This document shows positions 11,448 through 22,779 of a stretch of DNA of 64,000 nt, one piece after another (the stretch's first letter is position 1; each line of letters begins with the position of its first letter). The notes under the pieces are model-generated. The model saw only the letters and a program-made list of their open reading frames with translations, was not told where the DNA came from and did not search any database. The stretch spans positions 14,583,871-14,647,870 of the forward strand of contig CM040451.1 of NCBI GenBank assembly GCA_022749755.1, written 5' to 3'. The translations under genes were made by a program, and so were the position numbers. The stretch comes from Azadirachta indica. Its lineage: Eukaryota; Streptophyta; Magnoliopsida; Sapindales; Meliaceae.

Positions 11448-12889
11448 AATGATGATGATGTGGAGGCACGAAGCTTCCGGGAAGATTTTCGAGTCTTGCG
11501 AGGAGAAACCACTGCGGCTCTGGCACTCGGAATTTCTGAATCTGATGGCAATCTCTCTTCATCTCCAAAATCATCCCTGAGGTCTATGTCTTCTGTTGTG
11601 TAACTAGTGCCCACTAACTTAGGAGGGGGTTCCAACTCAGGTATGTCTGAAGATTCTGTATTAAAACTTACTTTCAAGGTCTCTGGGGGAATTACAGTCA
11701 AGGCATTCTGGATGTTGTCCTCTTTAAATTCTTCTGTGGCTTCTTTAGTAACGGTAGGTGCTTGACTATCCGTGTTAGAGACAGTATGTTGATCTTGTAC
11801 GGTGATATTGGTCTCTTGTGTGGTGTTTGCACATCTCTCTGGGGCATATGCTTGTTCTTGCGGTTCTTTGCAATTTTCCACTACTGTCTCTTCCCCTGTA
11901 TTAGTTTCTCTATTATCAGCCTTGATAACATACTTAGTTCCAGTAGACTCCTTCAGTTGAACTCCATTTTTGTTCGCGAATTCCTTCTCTTTCTCTTTAA
12001 GTTGTTCTTTGGCTTTTTCCTTTCTTTGAATCAATTTAGAGGGAGCTCTCAATTCTGGCTTTGTGATGAAACATGCATCGGAAGAGTGCCCCAAATGTCT
12101 ACAATCTCCACAATATTGGGGAATTTTCTCGAAGATAATATCCTGCCAGAAGCCTGTCTCACCCTCACCGATCCAAAGTCTTTTGGGCAATGGCTGTGAA
12201 ATATCGAATTCTATGAGTACTCTGGCAATTGAAGGCCTGCTGAGAGAGGCTGTTGCTTGATCAATTCGTAGGGGTTTGCCGATGGCTGAAGCGATGGAGA
12301 GGAGAGCCTGTCTACAATGCATAAAGTGAACTGGAAGGTATGGTAGTGAGATCCATATTGGGACTATAGGAGATTCTTCTTCAGAACAGCGAAAATCGGT
12401 TGTCCATTTGAACACGCGCATGCACTTTCCGCTGATATACCATACATGTCTGCTCCACAGTCGAGAATAATCCTCTTCTAATTGTAACATAATAAGTATA
12501 TGTCGTTGATCTAGAAGAGATACTTGAAAATTACCCTTCAGTTCGAGCTTGGTGAAGAATTGGCGGATAATGGACATATCGGGACGGCCAAATGAAAATT
12601 TTCCTACCAAGGAAAGTTTGAAAGGTTTGGCCATGAGTTGAACCTCCTCTGTTGTGAAACAAACGGCCGGTTCACCCCTATACAAAGTTGCAGATCTCGT
12701 GGAAATAGCGGATTTAGCATCTTGGGTACCCGATGCTACATCCAAGAATGATTTGCATGACCGAACTTGAGTGTTGAACTTTTGTTGCTGTGATGGAAGA
12801 GGTGGAAAGTCCACAATGGAGTCTGATAGGGTTGGCGGTTGATCGCCATCATCGCCCGGAGCGGGCATGAATTCGTTGGTAACTCTCAA
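11444..12889 (-). CDS. LINE ORF1 protein, intact (481 aa)
   Basis: An uninterrupted frame runs from MRVTNEFMPA at 12889 to the stop at 11444. Residues about 75-235 form a DUF4283-like domain typical of plant LINE ORF1 and retro-derived proteins (KPFKLSLVGKFSFG, WKTTDFR-like segment, PIWISLPYLPVHF). A single CCHC zinc knuckle, CGDCRHLGHSSDAC, lies at about residues 265-278. Next comes a Lys/Glu-rich stretch and an acidic, Thr/Glu-rich tail of about 150 residues ending in a basic and Ser-rich terminus. The likely role is binding of the LINE RNA in the particle. ORF2 begins inside its stop codon, which suggests translation by termination-reinitiation. Long plus-strand frames opposite this gene are shadows. 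Confidence 0.9.
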   Translation of the reverse strand: MRVTNEFMPAPGDDGDQPPTLSDSIVDFPPLPSQQQKFNTQVRSCKSFLDVASGTQDAKSAISTRSATLYRGEPAVCFTTEEVQLMAKPFKLSLVGKFSFGRPDMSIIRQFFTKLELKGNFQVSLLDQRHILIMLQLEEDYSRLWSRHVWYISGKCMRVFKWTTDFRCSEEESPIVPIWISLPYLPVHFMHCRQALLSIASAIGKPLRIDQATASLSRPSIARVLIEFDISQPLPKRLWIGEGETGFWQDIIFEKIPQYCGDCRHLGHSSDACFITKPELRAPSKLIQRKEKAKEQLKEKEKEFANKNGVQLKESTGTKYVIKADNRETNTGEETVVENCKEPQEQAYAPERCANTTQETNITVQDQHTVSNTDSQAPTVTKEATEEFKEDNIQNALTVIPPETLKVSFNTESSDIPELEPPPKLVGTSYTTEDIDLRDDFGDEERLPSDSEIPSARAAVVSPRKTRKSSRKLRASTSSSL

Positions 12890-13419
12890 AACCGTTTTAT
12901 TGTATTTCGGTAACTGTTCAAATAGTATCCAATGTCACTGTAGCAATACTGTGCAAACAACCACTGTAGCGATCAAAGTTACTGTAGCCTGAAGAACACG
13001 ACACTGTAGCTTGAAGAACAGGTACTGTAGCAAAATCGAAAAATTGAAATCTAGGCCAAAAAAACCACCAAAAATTAAAATCAATCACTCCAAGTGCTTG
13101 AGCAACATCACAACCTCAATATTAGCCAACATGAACCATGGAAATAGGCATAAAATTGGACTATATCTTTTGGGGAATAGTGACCCGAAAGTTTACAAGA
13201 AATTGGGTTTCAAATAGAGGGAAAGTAAAAGGGAAGGGTGGCTAAGTGAGTAGATCGGGGGATGAGGATTATTTTGGTGGTGGAGGTGTGTATTCACTTG
13301 CCGGAAAAGTGACCGGAAAATGAATTAAGGTCTTCGGGTACTGTAGCATAACACTGTAGCAGTTGGGAGAAAATGTTACTGTAGCAAATAGGTACTGTAG
13401 CAGTGCGGGAGAAAAATGG
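12890..13419 (-). promoter_or_regulatory. LINE C 5' UTR with about ten GCTACAGT motifs
   Basis: On the plus strand the octamer ACTGTAGC (or ACTGTAGCA) recurs near 12935, 12963, 12980, 13003, 13024, 13340, 13353, 13378 and 13394. The central part (about 13040-13320) is unlike the A/B 5' UTR although the coding regions of B and C are close. A promoter role is inferred from its place in the element. Confidence 0.5.
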
Positions 13420-13680
13420 TTTTAGGGTTTTAGGGTTTAGGGTTTAGGGGTTTAGGGTTTTAGGGTTTAGGGTTTAGGGTTTAGGGTTTAGGGTTTAGGG
13501 TTTAGGGTTTGGGGTTTGGGGTTTAGGGTTTGGGGTTTAGGATTTAGGGTTAGGGTTTGGGGTTTAGGGTTTGGGGTTTCAGGTTTGGGGTTTGGGGTTT
13601 GGGGTTTCGGGTTTGGTGTTTAGGGTTTAGGGTTTTAGGGTTTAGGGTTTAGGGTTTAGGGTGTATGGTTTTTTTTTTTT
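13420..13680 (+). repeat. Telomere-like repeat block and T run before satellite unit 1
   Basis: About 250 bp of TTTAGGG units with TTTGGGG, TTTCGGG and TTTTAGGG variants, closed by a T run at 13669-13680 that is the poly(A) of the first satellite monomer. It links LINE C to the array. Confidence 0.9.
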
Positions 13681-14761
13681 ATTAAAAGCCACCAAATGGT
13701 GGGGGGTTAGGCCGGACCCCTACCTGTTCATTAATGAAAATATCTGAAAGTACAATACTGAAGGGGGACATAAAACCTTACCTTCAGAGATAATGAAAAA
13801 TACAATGAAAAATGTAAGAAGTTGCTGAAAGCTATTAAATGATAATAAAAGTTTAATACCTACGTCTACGACTACGAATACGAAATGATCTCCTAACACG
13901 CTGATGAGAGTTATCCACATGAAAATCTTCTGAAAATTCATAGTAGTCGTCGTGCATATCGTCGTCACTGCGCTCTAAATCCTCGGCCCGAAGGCTTCTA
14001 CCAACTCGGCTCGTGTTCGGACGAACTATCGGGCTGACTGTAGGTATACGAGTATCCTCTGTGTTAAGCTCACATGCGAGCTCCTCCTTATCGACTGTCC
14101 CCTCAGTGATATAATCTTCTGATCTATAAACAGGAACAATCGGCGGTAAAAATTCCACTGTAACTACATTAGGGTTATTTGGGTCTGGAATGCGCCTACC
14201 CATTGCATATTGCTCTTGAGTAGTTGCTCTGACTGGGGCAACCAGTGGTGTCACATGAGTAGTCTCTACTATCTCATCTACCCTCTCTGTTAGTGCCACT
14301 GCTAGAGGTGTCGCATTAGTGGTGTCCTCTAGTAATGAGACAGCGCTCTCTGTGGTGATAGTCTCCTGAGGTGTTTCTGTAATGATCTTGGCCTCTATGT
14401 TGACTCTCTCTATGGTTATTGCCTCTGTAGGTGGTTGCATGGTTGGATCTTGACCGTCTGTGGTATCTCGAGTCTCATGCTCAATGTCGGCCTCCTCACT
14501 ACCTATCAAGTGAGTCGGCTCTGTCATTGACTGTTCCTGTCCGCTTGTGGTGTCTCTACTCTCATCAAGTGTGGCATGCTCAATTGATGGGTCCTGAATC
14601 GGTGTAAGTCTCTCGCTAGATTCTGCCATTGTATCTGTCCTCGAATGACCCCTATGATCGGCTCTGACAATGTATTGACACTTGGTAATCCCCATCGACT
14701 GTGAAAAAGAAGCGGATGGAGTTTAGAGTTTAGGATTTAGGGTTTAGGGTTTTTTTTTTTT
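13681..14761 (-). repeat. Satellite unit 1, class A, long (1081 bp)
   Basis: Frame intact at 13853-14695. A short telomere-like spacer (about 30 bp) lies at its 5' side. Class A is marked by TGTGGCATGC and CGCTAGATTC near the frame start. It differs from units 2-3 by GGCCGGAC in the 3' UTR, the form seen in the full-length LINEs. Confidence 0.88.
13853..14695 (-). CDS. ORF1 C-terminal-like protein of satellite unit 1 (280 aa)
   Basis: This is the reference copy of the monomer frame, MGITKCQYIVRADHRG... to ...RSRRRRY. It has no zinc knuckle or enzymatic motif. It is acidic and rich in Thr, Glu and Pro, then has a patterned stretch (ERSDDDMHDDYYEF) and a basic end (RRSFRIRSRRRRY). The frame stays open upstream of the Met to the unit edge (SASFSQS), which fits an internal cut of a larger ORF1 and not a natural start. 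Open 280-281 codon copies also occur in units 2 (14934-15776), 3 (16015-16857), 15 (27502-28347) and 20 (32365-33207). I see no evidence that it is expressed. Confidence 0.5.
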   Translation of the reverse strand: MGITKCQYIVRADHRGHSRTDTMAESSERLTPIQDPSIEHATLDESRDTTSGQEQSMTEPTHLIGSEEADIEHETRDTTDGQDPTMQPPTEAITIERVNIEAKIITETPQETITTESAVSLLEDTTNATPLAVALTERVDEIVETTHVTPLVAPVRATTQEQYAMGRRIPDPNNPNVVTVEFLPPIVPVYRSEDYITEGTVDKEELACELNTEDTRIPTVSPIVRPNTSRVGRSLRAEDLERSDDDMHDDYYEFSEDFHVDNSHQRVRRSFRIRSRRRRY

Positions 14762-15842
14762 ATTAAAAGCCACCAAATGGTGGGGGGTTAGGCCGAACCC
14801 CTACCTGTTCATTAATGAAAATATCTGAAAGTATGATACTGAAGGGGGACATAAAACCTTACCTTCAGAGATAATGAAAAATATAATGAAAAATACAAGA
14901 AGTTGCTGAAAACAATTAAATGATAATAAAAGTTTAATACCTACGTCTACGACTACGAATACGAAATGATCTCCTAACACGCTGATGAGAGTTATCCACA
15001 TGAAAATCTTCTGAAAATCCATAGTAGTCGTCGTGCATATCGTCGTCACTGCGCTCTAAATCCTCGGCCCGAATGCTTCTACCAAGTCGGCTCGTGTTCG
15101 GACGAACTATCGGGCTGACTGTAGGTATACGAGTATCCTCTGTGTTAAGCTCACATGCGAGCTCCTCCTTATCGACTGTCCCCTCAGTGATATAATCTTC
15201 TGATCTATAAACAGGAACAATCGGCGGTAAAAATTCCACTGTAACCACATTAGGGTTATTTGGGTCTGGAATGCGCCTACCCATTGCATATTGCTCTTGA
15301 GTAGTTGCTCTGACTGGGGCAACCAGTGGTGTCACATGAGTAGTCTCTACTATCTCATCTACCCTCTCTGTTAGTGCCACTGCTAGAGGTGTCGCATGAG
15401 TGGTGTCCTCTAGTAATGAGACAGCGCTCTCTGTGGTGATAGTCTCCTGAGGTGTTTCTGTAATGATCTTGGCCTCTATGTTGACTCTCTCTATGGTTAT
15501 TGCCTCTGTAGGTGGTTGCATGGTTGGATCTTGACCGTCTGTGGTATCTCGAGTCTCATGCTCAATGTCGGCCTCCTCACTACCTATCAAGTGAGTCGGC
15601 TCTGTCATTGACTGTTCCTGTCCGCTTGTGGTGTCTCTACTCTCATCAAGTGTGGCATGCTCAATTGATGGGTCCTGAATCGGTGTAAGTCTCTTGCTAG
15701 ATTCTGCCATTGTATCTGTCCTCGAATGACCCCTATGATCGGCTCTGACAATGTATTGACACTTGGTAATCCCCATCGACTGTGAAAAAGAAGCGGATGG
15801 AGTTTAGAGTTTAGGATTTAGGGTTTAGGGTTTTTTTTTTTT
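14762..15842 (-). repeat. Satellite unit 2, class A, long (1081 bp)
   Basis: Frame intact at 14934-15776; nearly identical to units 1 and 3 and of exactly the same period. Short spacer. Confidence 0.88.
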
Positions 15843-16923
15843 ATTAAAAGCCACCAAATGGTGGGGGGTTAGGCCGAACCCCTACCTGTTCATTAATGAA
15901 AATATCTGAAAGTACGATACTGAAGGGGGACATAAAACCTTACCTTCAGAGATAATGAAAAATACAATGAAAAATACAAGAAGTTGCTGAAAACAATTAA
16001 ATGATAATAAAAGTTTAATACCTACGTCTACGACTACGAATACGAAATGATCTCCTAACACGCTGATGAGAGTTATCCACATGAAAATCTTCTGAAAATC
16101 CATAGTAGTCGTCGTGCATATCGTCGTCACTGCGCTCTAAATCCTCGGCCCGAATGCTTCTACCAACTCGGCTCGTGTTCGGACGAACTATCGGGCTGAC
16201 TGTAGGTATACGAGTATCCTCTGTGTTAAGCTCACATGCGAGCTCCTCCTTATCGACTGTCCCCTCAGTGATATAATCTTCTGATCTATAAACAGGAACA
16301 ATCGGCGGTAAAAATTCCACTGTAACCACATTAGGGTTATTTGGGTCTGGAATGCGCCTACCCATTGCATATTGCTCTTGAGTAGTTGCTCTGACTGGGG
16401 CAACCAGTGGTGTCACATGAGTAGTCTCTACTATCTCATCTACCCTCTCTGTTAGTGCCACTGCTAGAGGTGTCGCATGAGTGGTGTCCTCTAGTAATGA
16501 GACAGCGCTCTCTGTGGTGATAGTCTCCTGAGGTGTTTCTGTAATGATCTTGGCCTCTATGTTGACTCTCTCTATGGTTATTGCCTCTGTAGGTGGTTGC
16601 ATGGTTGGATCTTGACCGTCTGTGGTATCTCGAGTCTCATGCTCAATGTCGGCCTCCTCACTACCTATCAAGTGAGTCGGCTCTGTCATTGACTGTTCCT
16701 GTCCGCTTGTGGTGTCTCTACTCTCATCAAGTGTGGCATGCTCAATTGATGGGTCCTGAATCGGTGTAAGTCTCTCGCTAGATTCTGCCATTGTATCTGT
16801 CCTCGAATGACCCCTATGATCGGCTCTGACAATGTATTGACACTTGGTAATCCCCATCGACTGTGAAAAAGAAGCGGATGGGGTTTAGAGTTTAGGATTT
16901 AGGGTTTAGGATTTTTTTTTTTT
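15843..16923 (-). repeat. Satellite unit 3, class A, long (1081 bp)
   Basis: Frame intact at 16015-16857. Third copy of the A-A-A run with the same 1081-bp period. Short spacer. Confidence 0.88.
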
Positions 16924-17997
16924 ATTAAAAGCCACCAAATGGTGGGGGGTTAGGCCGAACCCCTACCTGTTCATTAATGAAAATATCTGAAAGTACGATA
17001 CTGAAGGGGGACATAAAACCTTACCTTCAGAGATAATGAAAAATACAATGAAAAATACAAGAAGTTGCTGAAAACAATTAAATGATAATAAAAGTTTAAT
17101 ATCTACGTCTACGACTACGAATACGAAATGATCTCCTAACACGTTGATGAGAGTTATCCACATGAAAATCTTCTGAAAATCCATAGTAGTTGTCGTGCAT
17201 ATCGTCGTCACTGCGCTCTAAATCCTCGGCCCGAATGCTTCTGCCAACTCGGCTCGTGTTCTGACGAACTATCGGGCTGACTGTAGGTATACGAGTATCC
17301 TCTGTGTTAAGCTCACATGCGAGCTCGTCCTCATCGACTATCCCCTCAGTGATATAATCTTCTGATCTATAAACAGGAACAATCGGCGGTAAAAAATTCC
17401 ACTGTAACCACATTAGGGTTATTTGGGTCTGGAATGCGCCTACCCATTGCATATTGCTCTTGAGTAGTTGCTCTGACTGGGGCAACCAGTGGTGTCACAT
17501 GAGTAGTCTCTACTATCTCATCTACCCTCTTGTTAGTGCCACTGCTAGAGGTGTCGCATAAGTGGTGTCCTCTAGTAATGAGACAGCGCTCTCTGTGGTG
17601 ATAGTCTCCTGAGGTGTTTCTGTAATGATCTTGGCCTCTATGTTGACTCTCTCTATGGTTATTGCCTCTGTAGGTGGTTGCATGGTTGGATCTTGACCGT
17701 CTGTGGTATCTCGAGTCTCATGCTCAATGTCGGCCTCTTCACTACCTATCAAGTGAGTCGGCTCTGTCATTGACTGTTCCTGTCCGCTTGTGGTGTCGCT
17801 ACTCTCATCAAGTGGGGCATGCTCAATTGATGGGTCCTGAATCGGTGTAAGTCTCTCGCGAGATTCAGCCATTGTATCTGTCTTTGAATGACCCCTATGA
17901 TCGGCTCTGACAATGTATTGACACTTGGTAATCCCCATCGACTGTGAAAAAGAAGCGGATGGGGTTTAGGGTTTAGGTTTTTTTTTTTTTTTTTTTT
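16924..17997 (-). repeat. Satellite unit 4, class B, long (1074 bp), frame broken
   Basis: Class B is marked by CTTTGAATGACC, GTCGCTACTC and CGTTGATGAG. One extra A near 17395 and a one-base loss near 17530 split the frame into 17096-17485 and 17522-17938. It ends in a 20-base T run (17978-17997), the longest in the array. Confidence 0.87.
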
Positions 17998-18975
17998 ATT
18001 AAAAGCCACCAAATGGTGGGGGTTAAGCCGGACCCCTACCTGTTTATTAATGAAAATATCTGAAAGTACAATACTGAAGGGGGACATAAAATCTTACCTT
18101 CAGAGATAATGAAAAATACAATGAAAAATACAAGAAGTTGCTGAAAACAATCGGCGGTAAAAATTGCACTGTAACCACATTAGGGTTATTTGGGTCTGGA
18201 ATGCGCCTACCCATTGCATATTGCTCTTGAGTAGTTGCTCTGACTAGGGCAACCAGTGGTGTCACATGAGTAGTCTCTACTATCTCATCTACCCTCTCTG
18301 TTAGTGCCACTGCTAGAGGTGTCGCATGAGTGGTGTCCTCTAGTAATGAGACAGCGCTCTCTGTGGTGATAGTCTCCTGAGGTGTTTCTGTAATGATCTT
18401 GGCCTCTATGTTGACTCTCTCTATGGTTATTGCCTCTGTAGGTGGTTGCATGGTTGGATCTTGACCGTCTGTGGTATCTCGAGTCTCATGCTCAATGTCG
18501 GCCTCCTCACTACCTATCAAGTGAGTCGGCTCTGTCATTGACTGTTCCTGTCCGCTTGTGGTGTCCCTACTCTCATCAAGTGGGGCATGCTGAATTGATG
18601 GGTCCTGAATCGGTGTAAGTCTCTCGCGAGATTCAGCCATTGTATCTGTCCTCGAATGACCCCTATGATCGGCTCTGACAATGTATTGACACTTGGTAAT
18701 CCCCATCGACTGTGAAAAAGAAGCGGATGGGGTTTAGGGTTTAGGGTTTAGGGGTTAGTAGGTTTTAGGGTTTTAGGGTTTAGGGTTTGGGGTTTGGGGT
18801 TTGGGGTTTGGGTTTTAGGGTTTAGGGTTTAGGGGTTTAGGGTTTGGGGTTTCGGGTTTCGGGTTTAGGGTTTGGGGTTTTGGGTTTGGGGTTTGGGGTT
18901 TCGGGTTTAGGGTTTGGGTTTAGGGTTTAGGGTTTTAGGGTTTAGGGTTTAGGGTTTAGGGTTTTTTTTTTTTTT
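17998..18975 (-). repeat. Satellite unit 5, class C, short with long telomere-like spacer (978 bp)
   Basis: Class C is marked by GTTAAGCCGG, TGTTTATTAATG, AAATTGCACTG and GCTGAATTGATGG. The 305-bp segment is deleted, so the frame (18047-18706, 219 aa) reads into the 3' UTR. Spacer of about 230 bp at 18731-18961. Confidence 0.87.
18731..18975 (+). repeat. Long telomere-like spacer of a class C unit
   Basis: TTTAGGG units mixed with TTTGGGG and TTTCGGG variants. Long spacers at 19710-19944, 22525-22779, 23515-23740, 26326-26554, 29139-29374 and 31194-31413 follow a similar order of variants, so they are copied with the monomer and not freshly made. Confidence 0.85.
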
Positions 18976-19944
18976 ATTAAAAGCCACCAAATGGTGGGGG
19001 GTTAGGCCGAACCCCTACCTGTTCATTAATGAAAATATCTGAAAGTACAATACTGAAGGGGGACATAAAACCTTACCTTCAGAGATAATGAAAAATACAA
19101 TGAAAAATACAAGAAGTTGCTGAAAACAATCGGCGGTAAAAATTCCACTGTAACCACATTAGGGTTATTTGGGTCTGGAATGCGCCTACCCATTGCATAT
19201 TGCTCTTGAGTAGTTGCTCTGACTGGGGCAACCAGTGGTGTCACATGAGTAGTCTCTACTATCTCATCTACCCTCTCTGTTAGTGCCACTGCTAGAGGTG
19301 TCGCATGAGTGGTGTCCTCTAGTAATGAGACAGCGCTCTCTGTGGTGATAGTCTCCTGAGGTGTTTCTGTAATGATCTTGGCCTCTATGTTGACTCTCTC
19401 TATGGTTATTGCCTCTGTAGGTGGTTGCATGGTTGGATCTTGACCGTCTGTGGTATCTCGAGTCTCATGCTCAGTGTCGGCCTCCTCACTACCTATCAAG
19501 TGAGTCGGCTCTGTCATTGACTGTTCCTGTCCGCTTGTGGTGTCCCTACTCTCATCAAGTGGGGCATGCTGAATTGATGGGTCCTGAATCGGTGTAAGTC
19601 TCTCGCGAGATTCAGCCATTGTATCTGTCCTCGAATGACCCCTATGATCGGCTCTGACAATGTATTGACACTTGGTAATCCCCATCGACTGTGAAAAAGA
19701 AGCGGATGGGGTTTAGGGTTTAGGGGTTAGTGTTTTAGGGTTTAGGGTTTAGGGTTTAGGGGGGTTGGGGGGTTTAGGGTTTGGGATTTAGGGTTAGGGT
19801 TGGGGGTTTCGGGTTTCGGGGTTTAGGGTTTGGGGTTTGGGGTTTGGGGGTTTGGGGTTTGGGGTTTCGGGTTTAGGGTTTGGGTTTAGGGTTTAGGGTT
19901 TTAGGGTTTAGGGTTTAGGGTTAGGTTTTTTTTTTTTTTTTTTT
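18976..19944 (-). repeat. Satellite unit 6, class D, short with long spacer (969 bp)
   Basis: Like C at the frame start (GCTGAATTG) but with GGCCGAAC and AAATTCCACTG at the other end. Frame 19026-19685 (219 aa). Telomere-like spacer 19710-19925. Confidence 0.87.
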
Positions 19945-20721
19945 ATTAAAAGCCACCAAATGGTGGATGGTTAGGCCGAACCCCTACCTGTTCATTAATG
20001 AAAATATCTGAAAGTACAATACTGAAGGGGGACATAAAACCTTACCTTCAGAGATAATGAAAAATACAATGAAAAATACAAGAAGTTGCTGAAAACAATC
20101 GGCGGTAAAAATTCCACTGTAACCACATTAGGGTTATTTGGGTCTGGAATGCGCCTACCCATTGCATATTGCTCTTGAGTAGTTGCTCTGACTGGGGCAA
20201 CCAGTGGTGTCACATGAGTAGTCTCTACTATCTCATCTACCCTCTCTGTTAGTGCCACTGCTAGAGGTGTCGCATGAGTGGTGTCCTCTAGTAATGAGAC
20301 AGCGCTCTCTGTGGTGATAGTCTCCTGAGGTGTTTCTGTAATGATCTTGGCCTCTATGTTGGCTCTTTCTATGGTTATTTGCCTCTGTAGGTGGTTGCAT
20401 GGTTGGATCTTGACCGTCTCTGGTATCTCGAGTCTCATGCTCAATGTCGGCCTCTTCACTACCTATCAAGTGAGTCGGCTCTGTCATTGACTGTTCCTGT
20501 CCGCTTGTGGTGTCGCTACTCTCATCAAGTGGGGCATGCTCAATTGATGGGTCCTGAATCGGTGTAAGTCTCTCGCGAGATTCAGCCATTGTATCTGTCC
20601 TCGAATGACCCCTATGATCGGCTCTGACAATGTATTGACACTTGGTAATCCCCATCGACTGTGAAAAAGAAGCGGATGGGGTTTAGAGTTTAGGATTTAG
20701 GGTTTAGGGTTTTTTTTTTTT
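19945..20721 (-). repeat. Satellite unit 7, class E, short with short spacer (777 bp), frame broken
   Basis: Class E is marked by GGCTCTTTCTATGG and GTCGCTACTC. An extra T near 20380 splits the frame (20233-20655 and 19995-20459). Confidence 0.86.
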
Positions 20722-21792
20722 ATTAAAAGCCACCAAATGGTGGGGGGTTAGGCCGAACCCCTACCTGTTCATTAATGAAAATATCTGAAAGTACGATACT
20801 GAAGGGGGACATAAAACCTTACCTTCAGAGATAATGAAAAATACAATGAAAAATACAAGAAGTTGCTGAAAACAATTAAATGATAATAAAAGTTTAATAT
20901 CTACGTCTACGACTACGAATACGAAATGATCTCCTAACACGTTGATGAGAGTTATCCACATGAAAATCTTCTGAAAATCCATAGTAGTTGTCGTGCATAT
21001 CGTCGTCACTGCGCTCTAAATCCTCGGCCCGAATGCTTCTGCCAACTCGGCTCGTGTTCTAACGAACTATCGGGCTGACTGTACGTATACGAGTATCCTC
21101 TGTGTTAAGCTCACATGCGAGCTCGTCCTCATCGACTATCCCCTCAGTGATATAATCTTCTGATCTATAAACAGGAACAATCGGCGGTAAAAATTCCACT
21201 GTAACCACATTAGGGTTATTTGGGTCTGGAATGCGCCTACCCATTGCATATTGCTCTTGAGTAGTTGCTCTGACTGGGGCAACCAGTGGTGTCACATGAG
21301 TAGTCTCTACTATCTCATCTACCCTCTCTGTTAGTGCCACTGCTAGAGGTGTCGCATAAGTGGTGTCCTCTAGTAATGAGACAGCGCTCTCTGTGGTGAT
21401 AGTCTCCTGAGGTGTTTCTGTAATGATCTTGGCCTCTATGTTGACTCTCTCTATGGTTATTGCCTCTGTAGGTGGTTGCATGGTTGGATCTTGACCGTCT
21501 GTGGTATCTCGAGTCTCATGCTCAATGTCGGCCTCTTCACTACCTATCAAGTGAGTCGGCTCTGTCATTGACTGTTCCTGTCCGCTTGTGGTGTCGCTAC
21601 TCTCATCAAGTGGGGCATGCTCAATTGATGGGTCCTGAATCGGTGTAAGTCTCTCGCGAGATTCAGCCATTGTATCTGTCTTTGAATGACCCCTATGATC
21701 GGCTCTGACAATGTATTGACACTTGGTAATCCCCATCGACTGTGAAAAAGAAGCGGATGGGGTTTAGGGTTTAGGGGTTTTTTTTTTTTTTT
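20722..21792 (-). repeat. Satellite unit 8, class B, long (1071 bp), nonsense codon
   Basis: The frame from 21736 stops at 21059, where CAG of units 4, 15 and 20 has become TAG. The remaining C-terminal frame is otherwise kept. Confidence 0.87.
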
Positions 21793-22779
21793 ATTAAAAG
21801 CCACCAAATGGTGGGGGTTAAGCCGGACCCCTACCTGTTTATTAATGAAAATATCTGAAAGTACAATACTGAAGGGGGACATAAAATCTTACCTTCAGAG
21901 ATAATGAAAAATACAATGAAAAATACAAGAAGTTGCTGAAAACAATCGGCGGTAAAAATTGCACTGTAACCACATTAGGGTTATTTGGGTCTGGAATGCG
22001 CCTACCCATTGCATATTGCTCTTGAGTAGTTGCTCTGACTGGGGCAACCAGTGGTGTCACATGAGTAGTCTCTACTATCTCATCTACCCTCTCTGTTAGT
22101 GCCACTGCTAGAGGTGTCGCATGAGTGGTGTCCTCTAGTAATGAGACAGCGCTCTCTGTGGTGATAGTCTCCTGAGGTGTTTCTGTAATGATCTTGGCCT
22201 CTATGTTGACTCTCTCTATGGTTATTGCCTCTGTAGGTGGTTGCATGGTTGGATCTTGACCGTCTGTGGTATCTCGAGTCTCATGCTCAATGTCGGCCTC
22301 CTCACTACCTATCAAGTGAGTCGGCTCTGTCATTGACTGTTCCTGTCCGCTTGTGGTGTCCCTACTCTCATCAAGTGGGGCATGCTGAATTGATGGGTCC
22401 TGAATCGGTGTAAGTCTCTCGCGAGATCAGCCATTGTATCTGTCCTCGAATGACCCCTATGATCGGCTCTGACAATGTATTGACACTTGGTAATCCCCAT
22501 CGACTGTGAAAAAGAAGCGGATGGGGTTTAGGGTTTTTAGGGTTTAGGGGTTTAGGGTTTTTAGGGTTTAGGGTTTAGGGTTTGGGGTTTGGGGTTTGGG
22601 GTTTGGGGTTTAGGGTTTGGGGTTTAGGGTTAGGGTTTCGGGTTTCGGGTTTCGGGTTTTTAGGGTTTGGGGTTTTGGGTTTGGGGTTTGGGGTTTCGGG
22701 TTTAGGGTTTAGGGTTTAGGGTTTAGGGTTTTAGGGTTTAGGGTTTAGGGTTTAGGGTTTAGGGTTTTTTTTTTTTTTT
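21793..22779 (-). repeat. Satellite unit 9, class C, short with long spacer (987 bp), frame broken
   Basis: One T is missing near 22427 (GCGAGATCAGCC), so only 21842-22333 stays open from an internal Met. Spacer 22525-22764. Confidence 0.86.

Larger units (their letters stand above)
7167..13419 (-). mobile_element. LINE element C, full length, nearly intact
   Basis: Reading down from 13419, the 5' UTR is about 12890-13419, ORF1 12889-11444 (open), ORF2 11447-7340 (three single-base frameshifts), the 3' UTR 7339-7177 and the poly(A) 7176-7167. It is the best-preserved copy in the window, about 6.2 kb long. The 3' end carries a short palindrome (CCACCAATTGGTGG) directly before the poly(A); the same structure ends elements B and all satellite monomers. 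Both flanks are telomere-like repeats. Confidence 0.92.
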
